Made by a program: the position numbers and the translations under genes. Positions 1-6,957 of a DNA stretch of 23,881 nucleotides are shown here, piece by piece. The notes beneath the pieces were generated by a model. That model made no database searches. It had not been told where the DNA came from and saw only the letters and a program-made list of their open reading frames with translations. This DNA comes from QHCA01 sp038237645. GTDB taxonomy: Bacteria > Actinomycetota > Actinomycetes > Mycobacteriales > QHCA01. The DNA is taken from contig JBBRYN010000057.1 in the NCBI GenBank assembly GCA_038237645.1, positions 1-23,881 on the forward strand, in the 5' to 3' direction. Within the stretch, counting starts at the first letter, position 1. Each line of letters opens with the position of its first letter.

Positions 1-135
1 CGTCGGCGCGCCAGTACCAACGTCCGTGTGCCTTTCGGCAGGCTGGCTTGCCGGGCGTCCCTGTGGTGCCGCATGGGCAGCGCTTGTAGACCGAGCCCCT
101 CACGTCCGAGCCACCCTCCCGCCCAAGTCCCTGGC

Positions 136-948
136 CTAGATTGGTGAATTCGTGTCTGACAGTGCGACCCTCACAACGTCGATGACCGCGTCGTATAGAG
201 CGGGGGACGTTGCGATCGTCACCGTCGACTGGAAGGTGTGTTCGGATCCGTCCGCGTCCACGACGCGCGCACCCGCCTCGCGGGCGATGGCGACTCCTGC
301 GGCGGTGTCCCAGGGCTTGTTCGACAACATGATGATCGCGTCGAGTCGCCCGCTTGCCACCCAGGCAAGGTCAACGGCAGCGGAGCCGAACATCCGAACA
401 CGCTGAGCACGATGAGCGAGTTCCCTCGTGATCGCAAGTTGCGGTGAGTTGTTGTGTTCGTACGCGGCACCGACCGCGTAGTCCCCCAGCCCGACAATGG
501 CTTCGCTCAAGGTCGATGTGGTGCGGACTCGAATCGGCTGGCCGTTGGCGTAGGCACCGTCACGCTCGATCGCGGTATATCGGGTCTGAAGGAACGGTAG
601 GTCAATCACTCCGAGGACCGGCGCACCGTCGCGGATGAGTCCGAGTGACACCCCGCACAACGGCACCTCGTGAATGAAGTTGGCCGTGCCGTCCACGGGA
701 TCGAGCGCCCAAACCGGTCTTCCTTTGACCGCTTCCGCGGTCCCCTCCTCCTCGCCGAGAAAGGCGATGTCTGGCGTGCGCTCGGCCAGCAGTGTGCGCA
801 CAGCCAACTCCACGGCGTAGTCCACCTCGGTCGCCATGTCGCGTTCGCCCTTGCTGGTCACCGTTCCAGGGGGCTGGCTGAGCACCAGATCACGAGCAAC
901 ATCGACAGCCTGACTAGCGATATCGAGAAGATCCGCTAGATCCCTCAT
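136..948 (-). CDS. Inositol monophosphatase family phosphatase
   Basis: A 270-aa protein with the metal-dependent phosphatase signature of the IMPase/FBPase/CysQ superfamily. GEEEG lies at residues 65-69, WALDPVDGTANF at about 80-91 (DPVDGT binds the catalytic Mg2+) and WDTAAG at 213-218. The length is normal for the family. It probably hydrolyses a small phosphate monoester in the cytosol; the sequence does not fix the substrate (inositol phosphate, PAP, histidinol phosphate or another). Its ATG overlaps the stop of the upstream regulator gene by four bases (ATGA), so it is the last gene of a three-gene minus-strand operon after a GntR and a DUF5919-type regulator. That coupling suggests a regulated accessory function rather than housekeeping inositol synthesis, which is inference. 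Confidence 0.9.
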   Translation of the reverse strand: MRDLADLLDIASQAVDVARDLVLSQPPGTVTSKGERDMATEVDYAVELAVRTLLAERTPDIAFLGEEEGTAEAVKGRPVWALDPVDGTANFIHEVPLCGVSLGLIRDGAPVLGVIDLPFLQTRYTAIERDGAYANGQPIRVRTTSTLSEAIVGLGDYAVGAAYEHNNSPQLAITRELAHRAQRVRMFGSAAVDLAWVASGRLDAIIMLSNKPWDTAAGVAIAREAGARVVDADGSEHTFQSTVTIATSPALYDAVIDVVRVALSDTNSPI

Positions 949-1799
949 ATCGGCCGGCCGCGCTCCCAGAGGCCAGCGAAGGTCTGTTCGAATACCGAGA
1001 ACAAGCCCGCATGAGCCGGCTGCCGGCGGATCACCAGCGTGGGTGTCTCAAGTCCTCGGCTGGTCGGGAGATACGGCTGCACGACGCACAGCGCGTCGTC
1101 GATGATCGTGATGTTGAATCTGATCGGTTCGTCGTACACGGCCAGCATCAGGCGCTCGCGTGCTTCCGCTGATAGACGATCTCCCACCCGTTTGGTGAGG
1201 ATCTGGATGTTCAACTCGGTGAGGGTTGCGAGCTGACCCGGCAGGTAGCCTTCCTCAACCTCCCGATCGCGTATCGCCCTACCGGCGGGGTCGAGGAAGA
1301 GGCACTTGACTGAAGTGCCGGCCTCGATCTGATCCCGCAGGCATTGATCGCCGTACTGCTGGACCAAGAGGTTCAGGGAGAGTCCGGCTGTGCGGATCTC
1401 GGTCGCCCCGGCAAACAGGTCCTCGGAGGATGTGTCCGCGACAAACGCTGACCGGGACAGGAAGACCGCGGCCAGGTCTCCGAAACGATTTGAGATCAGT
1501 CGCCCGAGGGGGTCAGTCGAGGGGTTCGGCGAGGTGCCCTGAGTGCTCGCATGAGCTGCGAGACTCGCGGCAAGTAGGAGATCGCCGGGTGGGACGACCG
1601 TGCTCTCCCAGGATTCGACCGCCTCTGCGGTCGGCTCCCACCCCAGGAGTGGCGCGAGGATAGCGGCGAACTCCTGGGGGCTTGCGCCAAGTGCCTCACG
1701 AGCGGCAGCCACCTGTTCCCTCGCGAGACTGCCCACGTCCGGCTTGAAGCCAGATCGGGTGCGTAGGTCGATCACCTTGCCGTCTCGAACCACGGTCAC
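945..1799 (-). CDS. DUF5919-type transcriptional regulator (XRE-like N-terminus)
   Basis: A 284-aa protein. Residues about 25-85 (REQVAAAREALGASPQEFAA... then AVESWE) resemble a divergent XRE helix-turn-helix. The C-terminal half, from about residue 125, has the pattern of the DUF5919 domain that follows HTH domains in actinobacterial regulators: a region around IRTAGLSLNLL, the segment VKCLFLDPAG, and LFSVFEQTFAGLWERGRP at the end. The marked start is a GTG overlapping the GntR stop (GTGA). A strong GGGGGAG at 1801-1807 is better spaced for the second in-frame GTG at 1793, so the true start may be two codons later. It probably senses a ligand and regulates this operon or the transfer genes. 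The family assignment is from memory of domain patterns. Confidence 0.75.
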   Translation of the reverse strand: MTVVRDGKVIDLRTRSGFKPDVGSLAREQVAAAREALGASPQEFAAILAPLLGWEPTAEAVESWESTVVPPGDLLLAASLAAHASTQGTSPNPSTDPLGRLISNRFGDLAAVFLSRSAFVADTSSEDLFAGATEIRTAGLSLNLLVQQYGDQCLRDQIEAGTSVKCLFLDPAGRAIRDREVEEGYLPGQLATLTELNIQILTKRVGDRLSAEARERLMLAVYDEPIRFNITIIDDALCVVQPYLPTSRGLETPTLVIRRQPAHAGLFSVFEQTFAGLWERGRPI

Positions 1800-2305
1800 T
1801 CTCCCCCGCTGGCCTTCCGGGCCGGACGGCTTCTGCGCTTGGCCTCCGGAGTGTCTCCGGTATGCGGATAGGACTGTCCGAGCTTCCCGTACAGGTCCAT
1901 GAGGTTCGCCTGGATAAGAGCCACTTGGCGTCGGAGGTCGCCCAAGTCCTCCTGCACCTTTTCGATCGCAGGGGCCGTGGCACCGCCCCCGCGAGCGAGT
2001 CGATCAACCTTCTTGGTCAGAAGGCCGACGCGGTGTTCAACGTCTGCCAGGTCGACCCCCTCGGCGCGGACACCCTCAGGCGTCGCGACGACGTAGACAG
2101 CCTTGCCAGGCTGCCCTCGCAGGATGCCCTCTGCTCGCAACTCGGCCACTGCTGCGCGCGCGACGGTGGCAGAGACGCCGTAGGTGAAACACATCTGGCT
2201 CGTCGATGGGATCGGATCTCCGACCCGGAGGTCACCCGCACCGATCTTGGTTCGTAGATCTTCGGCGAGCCTCCGGTACGCCGGTTGGCCAATGACGTCG
2301 GACAC
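1796..2305 (-). CDS. GntR-family transcriptional regulator with C-terminal coiled coil
   Basis: A 169-aa protein. Residues 1-75 form a GntR winged helix: YRRLAEDLRTKIGAGDL, VGDPIPS, a recognition helix around SATVARAAVAELRAEGIL, and a wing GQPGKAVYVV. Residues about 85-135 are a heptad-like helix (LADVEHRVGLLTKKVDRL, then EDLGDLRRQVALIQANL), probably for dimerisation. There is no UTRA or FCD effector domain. I chose the GTG at 2305 because CCTCCC at 2311-2316 (GGGAGG on this strand) sits five bases before it; an open-frame GTG at 2320 would overlap that site. In actinobacterial integrative elements such as pSAM2, GntR proteins (KorSA) repress transfer and activation genes. By analogy this one probably binds the inverted repeats at 2384-2443 between itself and the xis-like gene. 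Confidence 0.85.
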   Translation of the reverse strand: MSDVIGQPAYRRLAEDLRTKIGAGDLRVGDPIPSTSQMCFTYGVSATVARAAVAELRAEGILRGQPGKAVYVVATPEGVRAEGVDLADVEHRVGLLTKKVDRLARGGGATAPAIEKVQEDLGDLRRQVALIQANLMDLYGKLGQSYPHTGDTPEAKRRSRPARKASGGE

Positions 2306-2383
2306 ACCGACCTCCCACACTTTGCTGAGCTACGTACATCAAGTCCAGCACACATCGAAGTGCTTAGACACCACCCTTGTCCA

Positions 2384-2443
2384 ACCATGCATGCATGGTG
2401 CTACCACGTATATATGGTTACCCAACCGTGCCAGCCCTGGCAC
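2384..2443. promoter_or_regulatory. Divergent control region with three 16-bp inverted repeats
   Basis: Between the divergent GntR gene and the HTH gene lie three 16-bp inverted repeats: a perfect palindrome ACCATGCATGCATGGT (2384-2399), an ACCA-N8-TGGT near-palindrome ACCACGTATATATGGT (2403-2418), and GTGCCAG-CC-CTGGCAC (2428-2443). The first two share ACCA...TGGT ends with centres 19 bp apart, about two helical turns, as expected for cooperative dimer binding. The segment is AT-rich relative to its surroundings, so promoters probably overlap it. The GntR protein is the likeliest binder (inference). Confidence 0.65.
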
Positions 2444-2465
2444 ATGAGAGACAAGGGATTCACAC

Positions 2466-2738
2466 ATGCCTGAGGCCACGAACATGGCTCGCTCAACGAG
2501 GTCCGTGTCGATCACGGACAGCGGCCAGCACAAGCGACCATCCGACGTGGGTGAGTCCGCCCGCGCGGCGTACACGGTGCCGGAGGCGGCCCGGCTTCTC
2601 GGATTGTCCAGAGGCAACGCCTACGCCCTCGTTCGCGCCGGGGCGATTCCCGCCATGCGTATCGGTGGCAGGTGGATCGTGCCCAAGCGTCGCTTCCACA
2701 CCTGGCTCGACCAGCAGTTGCCGGCGGGTGCGCGATGA
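2466..2738 (+). CDS. Excisionase/AlpA-type helix-turn-helix DNA-binding protein
   Basis: A 90-aa protein. Residues about 36-85 form an excisionase-family MerR-like HTH: YTVPEAARLLGLSRGNAYAL, then AGAIPAMRIGGRWIVPKRRF and TWLDQQL. An AAGGG at 2453-2457 is well placed for the ATG; the first 30 or so residues look unstructured. Such proteins are recombination directionality factors or small transcription activators of integrative elements. It is the first gene of the plus-strand transfer operon and lies next to the operator cluster, far from the integrase remnant at 22.6 kb. A regulatory role is therefore as likely as excision. The stop overlaps the next ATG (ATGA at 2735). Confidence 0.8.
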   Translation: MPEATNMARSTRSVSITDSGQHKRPSDVGESARAAYTVPEAARLLGLSRGNAYALVRAGAIPAMRIGGRWIVPKRRFHTWLDQQLPAGAR

Positions 2739-2971
2739 ACCCGGGTTGCGTCCCCCAGCTCGTGTTCGAGCCGGGGGAGCGGGTGTGGTTGGACATTCGC
2801 GGTCGCCAGGTCCCGGCTGTCGTCGTGAACGCGCACGGCGCGCGGGTCTGGCTGCGGGTGCAAAGGGTCGGCCGCTGGGATGCGGTGCGGATCGTCCGGG
2901 GCCGGGCCAGGCCCAGTGCCTTGTGTCGGCGCGAGTCGCTGCATGTGGTCGATGGCGCGGTGCGGCTGTGA
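2735..2971 (+). CDS. Small basic hypothetical protein, SH3-like
   Basis: A 78-aa protein starting at an ATG that overlaps the previous stop (ATGA). It is rich in Val, Arg and Trp, with alternating hydrophobic strands (LVFEPGERVWLDIRGRQVPA, then VNAHGARVWLRV) that suggest a small beta-barrel or SH3-like fold. I recognise no domain. Its position between the HTH gene and the coupling ATPase, with overlaps on both sides, indicates a role in the transfer operon. Confidence 0.7.
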   Translation: MNPGCVPQLVFEPGERVWLDIRGRQVPAVVVNAHGARVWLRVQRVGRWDAVRIVRGRARPSALCRRESLHVVDGAVRL

Positions 2972-4788
2972 GCGGCCTGTTGGGGCGGCTGGCCGCGTTC
3001 GGGCTGCTCATGCCGTTCGCGGGCTGGTTTCTGCGGTCGGCGCCGGCGTACATGCCGGGTCGCGAGTTCTGGCCGCTGCTGGTCGTGGCGGGCCCGGTGT
3101 TGCTAGTGGTGGTGTATCTGGTGTGGCAGCAGCGCTGGCATGGGTCGGCGGGCGTGGTGGCCCGCTGGTCGCACAAGTCGCGGAAGCACTCTGGGGTCGC
3201 TGGGGCGTGGGTCATCTGGCGGACCTGTTCGGCGTTCGCGATGCGCCGCAAGGCGAAGATCCTGCGGCCGTCCTTCCGGGAGTTGTCGTTCTGGCAGCGG
3301 CTACGGCTTTCCCCGTTGAACTACGCGACCCCGCTGGCCACGGTGGGCCGGTTCCGGGTCTGGTCGGCATGCGAGGACGTCTCGCTGCGGATCGGCGGCC
3401 CTCGTTCGGGAAAGACCGGGGAGCTGGCCTGCCGGATCCTCGACGCCTCTGGCGCGGTGATCGCCACCAGCACTCGCACGGATGTGATCGAGCTGACCGG
3501 GCCGGTCCGGCGTCGACGCGGTCCCGTGTACGTGTTCAACCCTTCCGGTGTCGGCGGACTCGCCTCGTCGATCGTGTTCGATCCGCTCGCCGGCTGCACC
3601 GACCCGACGGTCGCTGTCGCCCGAGCTGCTGACCTGCTGGCCGGTGGGGTCGCGCCGGGTGGTGCGGGTGGGGATCGGGAGTTCTGGGCCGGTCAGGCCC
3701 GCCGGGTTCTCGCCTCGCTGATGCACGCTGCCGCCCTCGGCGGCGCCGACATGACCGACGTGCTGGCCTGGGTCGCCGACCCCGACGCCGCCGCGGGTGA
3801 CGTGTTGAAGTTCCTGCGACGGTCGGCGCAGCCGGCGTTTGCCTCGGATGCGGCGCAGTTCCTCAACACCAACGACCGGACCCGCTCCTCGATCTGCTCG
3901 ACGATCATGCCCGCCCTGGGCTGGCTCACCGACGCCACCGCATCGGCCGCCGCCGGCATCGGCGACGACGGCAGTGCGGGCGGGCCGGTCGGGTTCGACG
4001 TCGCCGCGCTCCTCGAGACCCAGGGAACCGTCTACATGCTGGGGGCGGAGGACGGGCAGACCGCACCGCTGGTCTGCGCGCTGACCGGGCACATCGCCCG
4101 GCAGGCCCGCAAGCTCGCCGCCCTCAATCCGGGCGGCCGGCTGGATCCGCCGCTGACGGTCTGCCTGGATGAGGCGGCGCTGATCTGCCCGGTGCCGTTG
4201 GACAACTGGACCGCGGACATGGGCGGGCGTGGTGTGACCATCCACATCGCCGTGCAGTCCCGGGCGCAGCTGCGCCAGCGCTGGGGTGACAACGGCGCCG
4301 CCGCGATCCTCAACAACACGGCGACGTTGTTGATCTACGGCGGGATGAACGACCCCGACGACCTTGCCGCCTTCTCGGTGTTGACCGGGCACCGCGACGA
4401 GTCCACCGCCGCCTACGACCCGGCTGGGAATCTGACCGGATACACCACCCAGCGGGTGCCGGTCCTGTCGGCGGCGCAGATCGGGCAGCTGCCCCATCGC
4501 CGAGTCGTGATCCTGCGCCGGGGCATGCCCGCGGCGATCGGCCGCGTGCATTTCGCGTGGAAGCGCCGCGACGTGCGCCGGGTCGCCCGCGTCGAACGGT
4601 GGGCACCCCGCCTTGCCTACCTCCACGAGACCGCCGGCCAGGCGGCCGGCTGGAGTGCCACTTGGACTCGGCGGGGCGTTGCGTGGGCGGCGCCACATCT
4701 ACGGCGCCTCACCGCCGGCCTGTCCGGTGACCTGCCGGCCGGCGACAGCATCGCTGCCGCGGAGGAGGGCACCGTCGATGCCCACTAA
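2968..4788 (+). CDS. VirD4/TraG-type conjugative coupling ATPase
   Basis: A 606-aa protein. Two N-terminal membrane segments (about residues 8-24 and 35-53) precede a RecA-like ATPase domain. Walker A is GGPRSGKT at 143-150 and Walker B is LTVCLDEA at 396-403. A TraG/TraD-type conserved segment (HIAVQSRAQLRQRWG) lies at 426-440. It would sit in the cytoplasmic membrane as a hexamer and couple the relaxase-DNA complex to a secretion channel. The start is a GTG at 2968 overlapping the previous stop (GTGA); the frame stays open upstream to 2377, but that stretch overlaps two better genes. It is smaller than FtsK-like TraB of Streptomyces plasmids and belongs to the VirD4-like class. No VirB4-like ATPase accompanies it. 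Confidence 0.9.
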   Translation: MSGLLGRLAAFGLLMPFAGWFLRSAPAYMPGREFWPLLVVAGPVLLVVVYLVWQQRWHGSAGVVARWSHKSRKHSGVAGAWVIWRTCSAFAMRRKAKILRPSFRELSFWQRLRLSPLNYATPLATVGRFRVWSACEDVSLRIGGPRSGKTGELACRILDASGAVIATSTRTDVIELTGPVRRRRGPVYVFNPSGVGGLASSIVFDPLAGCTDPTVAVARAADLLAGGVAPGGAGGDREFWAGQARRVLASLMHAAALGGADMTDVLAWVADPDAAAGDVLKFLRRSAQPAFASDAAQFLNTNDRTRSSICSTIMPALGWLTDATASAAAGIGDDGSAGGPVGFDVAALLETQGTVYMLGAEDGQTAPLVCALTGHIARQARKLAALNPGGRLDPPLTVCLDEAALICPVPLDNWTADMGGRGVTIHIAVQSRAQLRQRWGDNGAAAILNNTATLLIYGGMNDPDDLAAFSVLTGHRDESTAAYDPAGNLTGYTTQRVPVLSAAQIGQLPHRRVVILRRGMPAAIGRVHFAWKRRDVRRVARVERWAPRLAYLHETAGQAAGWSATWTRRGVAWAAPHLRRLTAGLSGDLPAGDSIAAAEEGTVDAH

Positions 4789-5056
4789 CCCCATCGGCTC
4801 CGCCCGCAGCACTGTCCGGGCCGCCGCGGTTATCGCGGTCGCACCGGCCCGTCTAGTCCGACGCCGCATTGCTGCCCTCCTGGACGCGCAGGACGCGGCG
4901 GCCCGGGCACGTGGCTGGACCGTCGAAGTCCGCCCGGTTGGGGGACGGGTCTACCGCGATCCCCGGTTCGGTCGGCTCGCCGCCACCGCTGTCGCCGCCA
5001 CGAACGGCGGCAGCGGCCGGCCTGTGGCTCCCGCTAGCTCGGGGGCGCTCCGATGA
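4778..5056 (+). CDS. Small hypothetical protein of the transfer operon
   Basis: A 92-aa basic, Ala/Arg-rich protein whose ATG lies inside the last codons of the coupling ATPase gene (11-base overlap), with a strong GGAGGAGGG at 4761-4769. Residues about 8-45 could form an amphipathic helix, and the second half contains GRVYRDPRFGRLAA. I recognise no domain. The good ribosome site and position suggest a transfer accessory protein. Confidence 0.65.
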   Translation: MPTNPIGSARSTVRAAAVIAVAPARLVRRRIAALLDAQDAAARARGWTVEVRPVGGRVYRDPRFGRLAATAVAATNGGSGRPVAPASSGALR

Positions 5057-5184
5057 TGTTCCTACACGTGGTCGGCCTGGCGTTGGCCGCCGGGTCCGCT
5101 CTGGTCGTAGTCGGAGTTCTCGTCCTGATCGGCCGGTTCCTCGGCTGGCTGGTCCGAGTCCTGACCTGGCTGGGCCGCATATGA
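5053..5184 (+). CDS. 43-aa single-pass membrane peptide
   Basis: A 43-aa ORF starting at an ATG that overlaps the previous stop (ATGA). Residues about 6-27 are a long hydrophobic helix (VVGLALAAGSALVVVGVLVL), followed by IGRFLGWLVRVLTWLGRI, a second amphipathic stretch. A small inner-membrane protein next to the coupling ATPase fits an Spd-like or coupling accessory role, but there is no recognisable family. It ends the upstream overlapping gene chain. Confidence 0.6.
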   Translation: MMFLHVVGLALAAGSALVVVGVLVLIGRFLGWLVRVLTWLGRI

Positions 5185-5218
5185 ACTACCACGACCAGGC
5201 CACGACGAGGGCACCCGT

Positions 5219-5453
5219 CCTGCGGCCGGGGTCGGGTCCCGGACTCCGTCCGGCGCAGCACTGCTACGCGGCCCGGCTTACCACGGCCCTCCTCACCGAC
5301 AAGCGGTCCGAAACATCTTCGGCGGCGCTCCTCCGTCGCTTATCTCCGCCCAAGATCTTTTGGCCTGATCGCTTGCTCGGCGAGCCTCCGGGGCCGTGGC
5401 TGGCGCCTATCAGGGCGAGCGGCGATGCCGTCGCCCAGCCCAATGGGCCGCAG
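5219..5453 (+). repeat. Structured leader element, copy A (upstream of ssb)
   Basis: A non-coding stretch of 333 bases (5185-5517) precedes ssb, and most of it recurs in diverged form at 14514-14722. Bases 5267-5289 are identical to 14543-14565. Helices visible here are CTGCGgCCGG (5220-5229) with CCGGCGCAG (5250-5258); CTTCGGCGG (5317-5325) with CCGCCCAAG (5346-5354), with one C-C mismatch; GGGCGAgCGGC (5413-5423) with GCCGTCGCCC (5427-5436); and GCCC-AAT-GGGC (5438-5448). The last three also exist in copy B. It could be an RNA leader, a small RNA, or a folded single-stranded DNA promoter or primer site. Confidence 0.7.
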
Positions 5454-5479
5454 CCAACCAGGCCAACGCCCACCACCAC

Positions 5480-5499
5480 TGACACGTACGTACGTGTCA
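5480..5499. promoter_or_regulatory. Perfect 20-bp palindrome before ssb
   Basis: The palindrome has the form TGACACGTAC followed by its reverse complement, ending 18 bases before the ssb ATG and just upstream of the ribosome site (GAAGGGAG at 5504-5511). Such a site could be an operator for a dimeric repressor or a hairpin occluding translation. Related CCACGTACGTGG sequences occur within ssb (5753-5764) and within the SprT-like gene (15099-15110). Confidence 0.6.
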
Positions 5500-5517
5500 A
5501 TCCGAAGGGAGCAGATC

Positions 5518-5910
5518 ATGACCGCCACGATCGTCGTCGAGGGGAACCTGACCTCAGATCCACGGTTCGCCTTCACCGCCAGCGGCAAGGCCGTCGCGAA
5601 CCTGCGTATCGCCGTGAGCTCACGGCGGAAGGGCCGTGACGGGGAGTACGCCGACACCCCGGCGGTGTTCTACGACGTCTCGATCTGGGGGCAGCCGGGC
5701 GAGAACGTCGCCGAGTCTCTGCATGTGGGTGACCGGGTCCTGGTGACCGGTGCCACGTACGTGGAGACCTACACCGACTCCTCCGGTGACCAGCGCACCA
5801 AGCAGCTGCTGGATGCCGACGCGATCGGCGTCTCGCTGCGCTACCACACGGCGACCCCGGTCAAGCCCACCCGCACCGCCGCTGCGGCCGCCACTGCGGA
5901 TGAGGGCTGA
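5518..5910 (+). CDS. ssb: Single-stranded DNA-binding protein
   Basis: A 130-aa SSB with the typical OB-fold pattern: TIVVEGNLTSDPRFAFTASG at the start, VANLRIAVSSRRK, then FYDVSIWGQPGENVAESLHV and GDRVLVTGATYVETYTDSSG. It binds single-stranded DNA in the cytoplasm, most likely protecting transferred or replicating element DNA. It is shorter than typical chromosomal SSB and ends in TADEG, without the acidic DDDIPF-type tip used to recruit repair partners, as is common in plasmid and phage SSBs. The start ATG has GAAGGGAG at 5504-5511. It follows its own leader (structured element plus palindrome) and is followed by a strong hairpin, so it may be expressed separately from its neighbours. Confidence 0.93.
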   Translation: MTATIVVEGNLTSDPRFAFTASGKAVANLRIAVSSRRKGRDGEYADTPAVFYDVSIWGQPGENVAESLHVGDRVLVTGATYVETYTDSSGDQRTKQLLDADAIGVSLRYHTATPVKPTRTAAAAATADEG

Positions 5911-5918
5911 CCCCGTGA

Positions 5919-5983
5919 GTGGGGGAGGGGGCGGGCTCGATCACGTCGCAGCCCGGCGCACATCGCCTGCCCCCTTCCCGCAC
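5919..5983 (+). terminator. 18-bp stem hairpin directly after ssb
   Basis: The arms at 5919-5936 (GTGGGGGAGGGGGCGGGC) and 5965-5983 (GCCTGCCCCCTTCCCGCAC) pair along 18 positions with one bulged G; three of the pairs are G-U (or U-U) type. It begins eight bases after the ssb stop and ends before the next ribosome site (AAGGAG at about 6013). There is no T-tract, so it is either an actinobacterial-style terminator/attenuator or an mRNA 3'-end stabiliser separating ssb from the downstream transfer operon. Confidence 0.6.
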
Positions 5984-6023
5984 CAACCCTGCCCGACCGC
6001 CATCCGCACATGAAGGAGTTGTC

Positions 6024-6278
6024 GTGAAGTTCTGGAAGAACAACCGGCTCGACGCCGAGTTCGACATGCCCACTGAGCAGGTCGCCGACCTGTTCGCGGC
6101 CTCGGAGTGGGCTGACGTGCCGTGGCTGATCGACCGTGCCCTGCGCGGGTTCCTCACCGACCAGGCCGGCCCGGTCTCCGCCGTCTGGGACGACGAGCAA
6201 GCCTTCGATGAGTTGGTCGAGCTGGTCCTGACTCAGCGCCGCAACACGCGGGCCACGGATAGGGCAGGCCGGTCATGA
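6024..6278 (+). CDS. Small acidic hypothetical protein
   Basis: An 84-aa protein starting at a GTG with AAGGAG at about 6013-6018. The sequence is VKFWKNNRLDAEFDMPTEQV at the start, then helical, acidic and Trp-containing (ASEWADVPWLIDRALRGFLT, then DEQAFDELVELVLTQRR). No domain is recognised. It opens a ten-gene chain in which each gene overlaps the next, ending with the relaxase. Confidence 0.7.
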   Translation: MKFWKNNRLDAEFDMPTEQVADLFAASEWADVPWLIDRALRGFLTDQAGPVSAVWDDEQAFDELVELVLTQRRNTRATDRAGRS

Positions 6279-6745
6279 GCGCCGGCCGGCCCATCTCCGA
6301 GCAGTCCTCCGCCGAACTGTTCGGCACCTGGGAGCAGTGGTCCCTGACCAGCACCCTGGCCGACGCTGCGGTGGGCCAGCAGGCCACCGGGCACCCCGAG
6401 CACGCGGCCGTGTTGGCGTCCTGGCTCGACCGCGAGCCCCCGGTCGACCCGCTGGACGCCCTGGCCGCGAACCATCGCCTCGCCGGGCTGCTGACCGGCT
6501 GGCAGTGGCTGGCCATCTATGCCGCCCGCACGGCCGGAGCGGGCTGGGAGCAGATCGGGCAGGCGTTGGAGACCAGCGGGGAGCAGGCCCGGGCCGGCTA
6601 TCTGACCAAGATCGAGAACGCCGAGCGGTACACCCCGGACTTCTTCACCGCGACAGACTCCGCCGGGTGCCGGGCCGTCCTCGACGACCCCACACCATTG
6701 GCCGATCGCGGCCCGGCCACGGCCGACGGCCGGTGCCGGCGATGA
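6275..6745 (+). CDS. Hypothetical protein with a HTH-like segment
   Basis: A 156-aa protein with an ATGA overlap to the previous gene. Residues about 88-103 (TAGAGWEQIGQALETS) look like the helix-turn-helix motif of small actinobacterial regulators (usually GASWxxIGxALGVS). Residues 30-75 are helical. It is probably a DNA-binding accessory protein of the transfer operon. The family is uncertain and the C-terminal 30 residues are low-complexity. Confidence 0.7.
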   Translation: MSAGRPISEQSSAELFGTWEQWSLTSTLADAAVGQQATGHPEHAAVLASWLDREPPVDPLDALAANHRLAGLLTGWQWLAIYAARTAGAGWEQIGQALETSGEQARAGYLTKIENAERYTPDFFTATDSAGCRAVLDDPTPLADRGPATADGRCRR

Positions 6746-6957
6746 CCGCCATGTCCGCCGCCGACCTGGCCGTCATCGAGGCGCACCTCCGTGCGGACGG
6801 GATCTTCACCGCCCACGCCCGCAGCGACGTGCTGGTCCTGCTCGCCGAGGTCCGGCGGCTCCGTCATGCACTCACGGTTGCCCGGGTGGAGCTCGACCGC
6901 CGATACGCACCCGCCGCCGGGCGTCCGGTGGCCCCCAGCAACGGAGCCCGCCGATGA
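6742..6957 (+). CDS. Small helical hypothetical protein
   Basis: A 71-aa protein with an ATGA overlap to its neighbours on both sides. The central region (DVLVLLAEVRRLRHALTVAR) has heptad spacing and could form a short coiled coil. No recognised family. Confidence 0.6.
   Translation: MTAMSAADLAVIEAHLRADGIFTAHARSDVLVLLAEVRRLRHALTVARVELDRRYAPAAGRPVAPSNGARR

Noticed and set aside
2377..2967. N-terminal extension of the coupling ATPase frame
   Set aside because: It overlaps the HTH gene and the 78-aa gene, both with better coding character; the GTG at 2968 overlaps the previous stop in the pattern of this operon.
3301..4698. Long minus-strand ORF (465 codons) opposite the coupling ATPase
   Set aside because: Antisense shadow typical of high-GC coding DNA; the plus strand has Walker motifs and a consistent family.
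5181..5639. ORF starting at an ATGA overlap with the 43-aa peptide gene and running into ssb
   Set aside because: It covers the structured repeat and more than 100 bases of ssb in another frame; its residues are Pro/Arg-rich, and copy B has no matching frame product, so the region is treated as non-coding leader.
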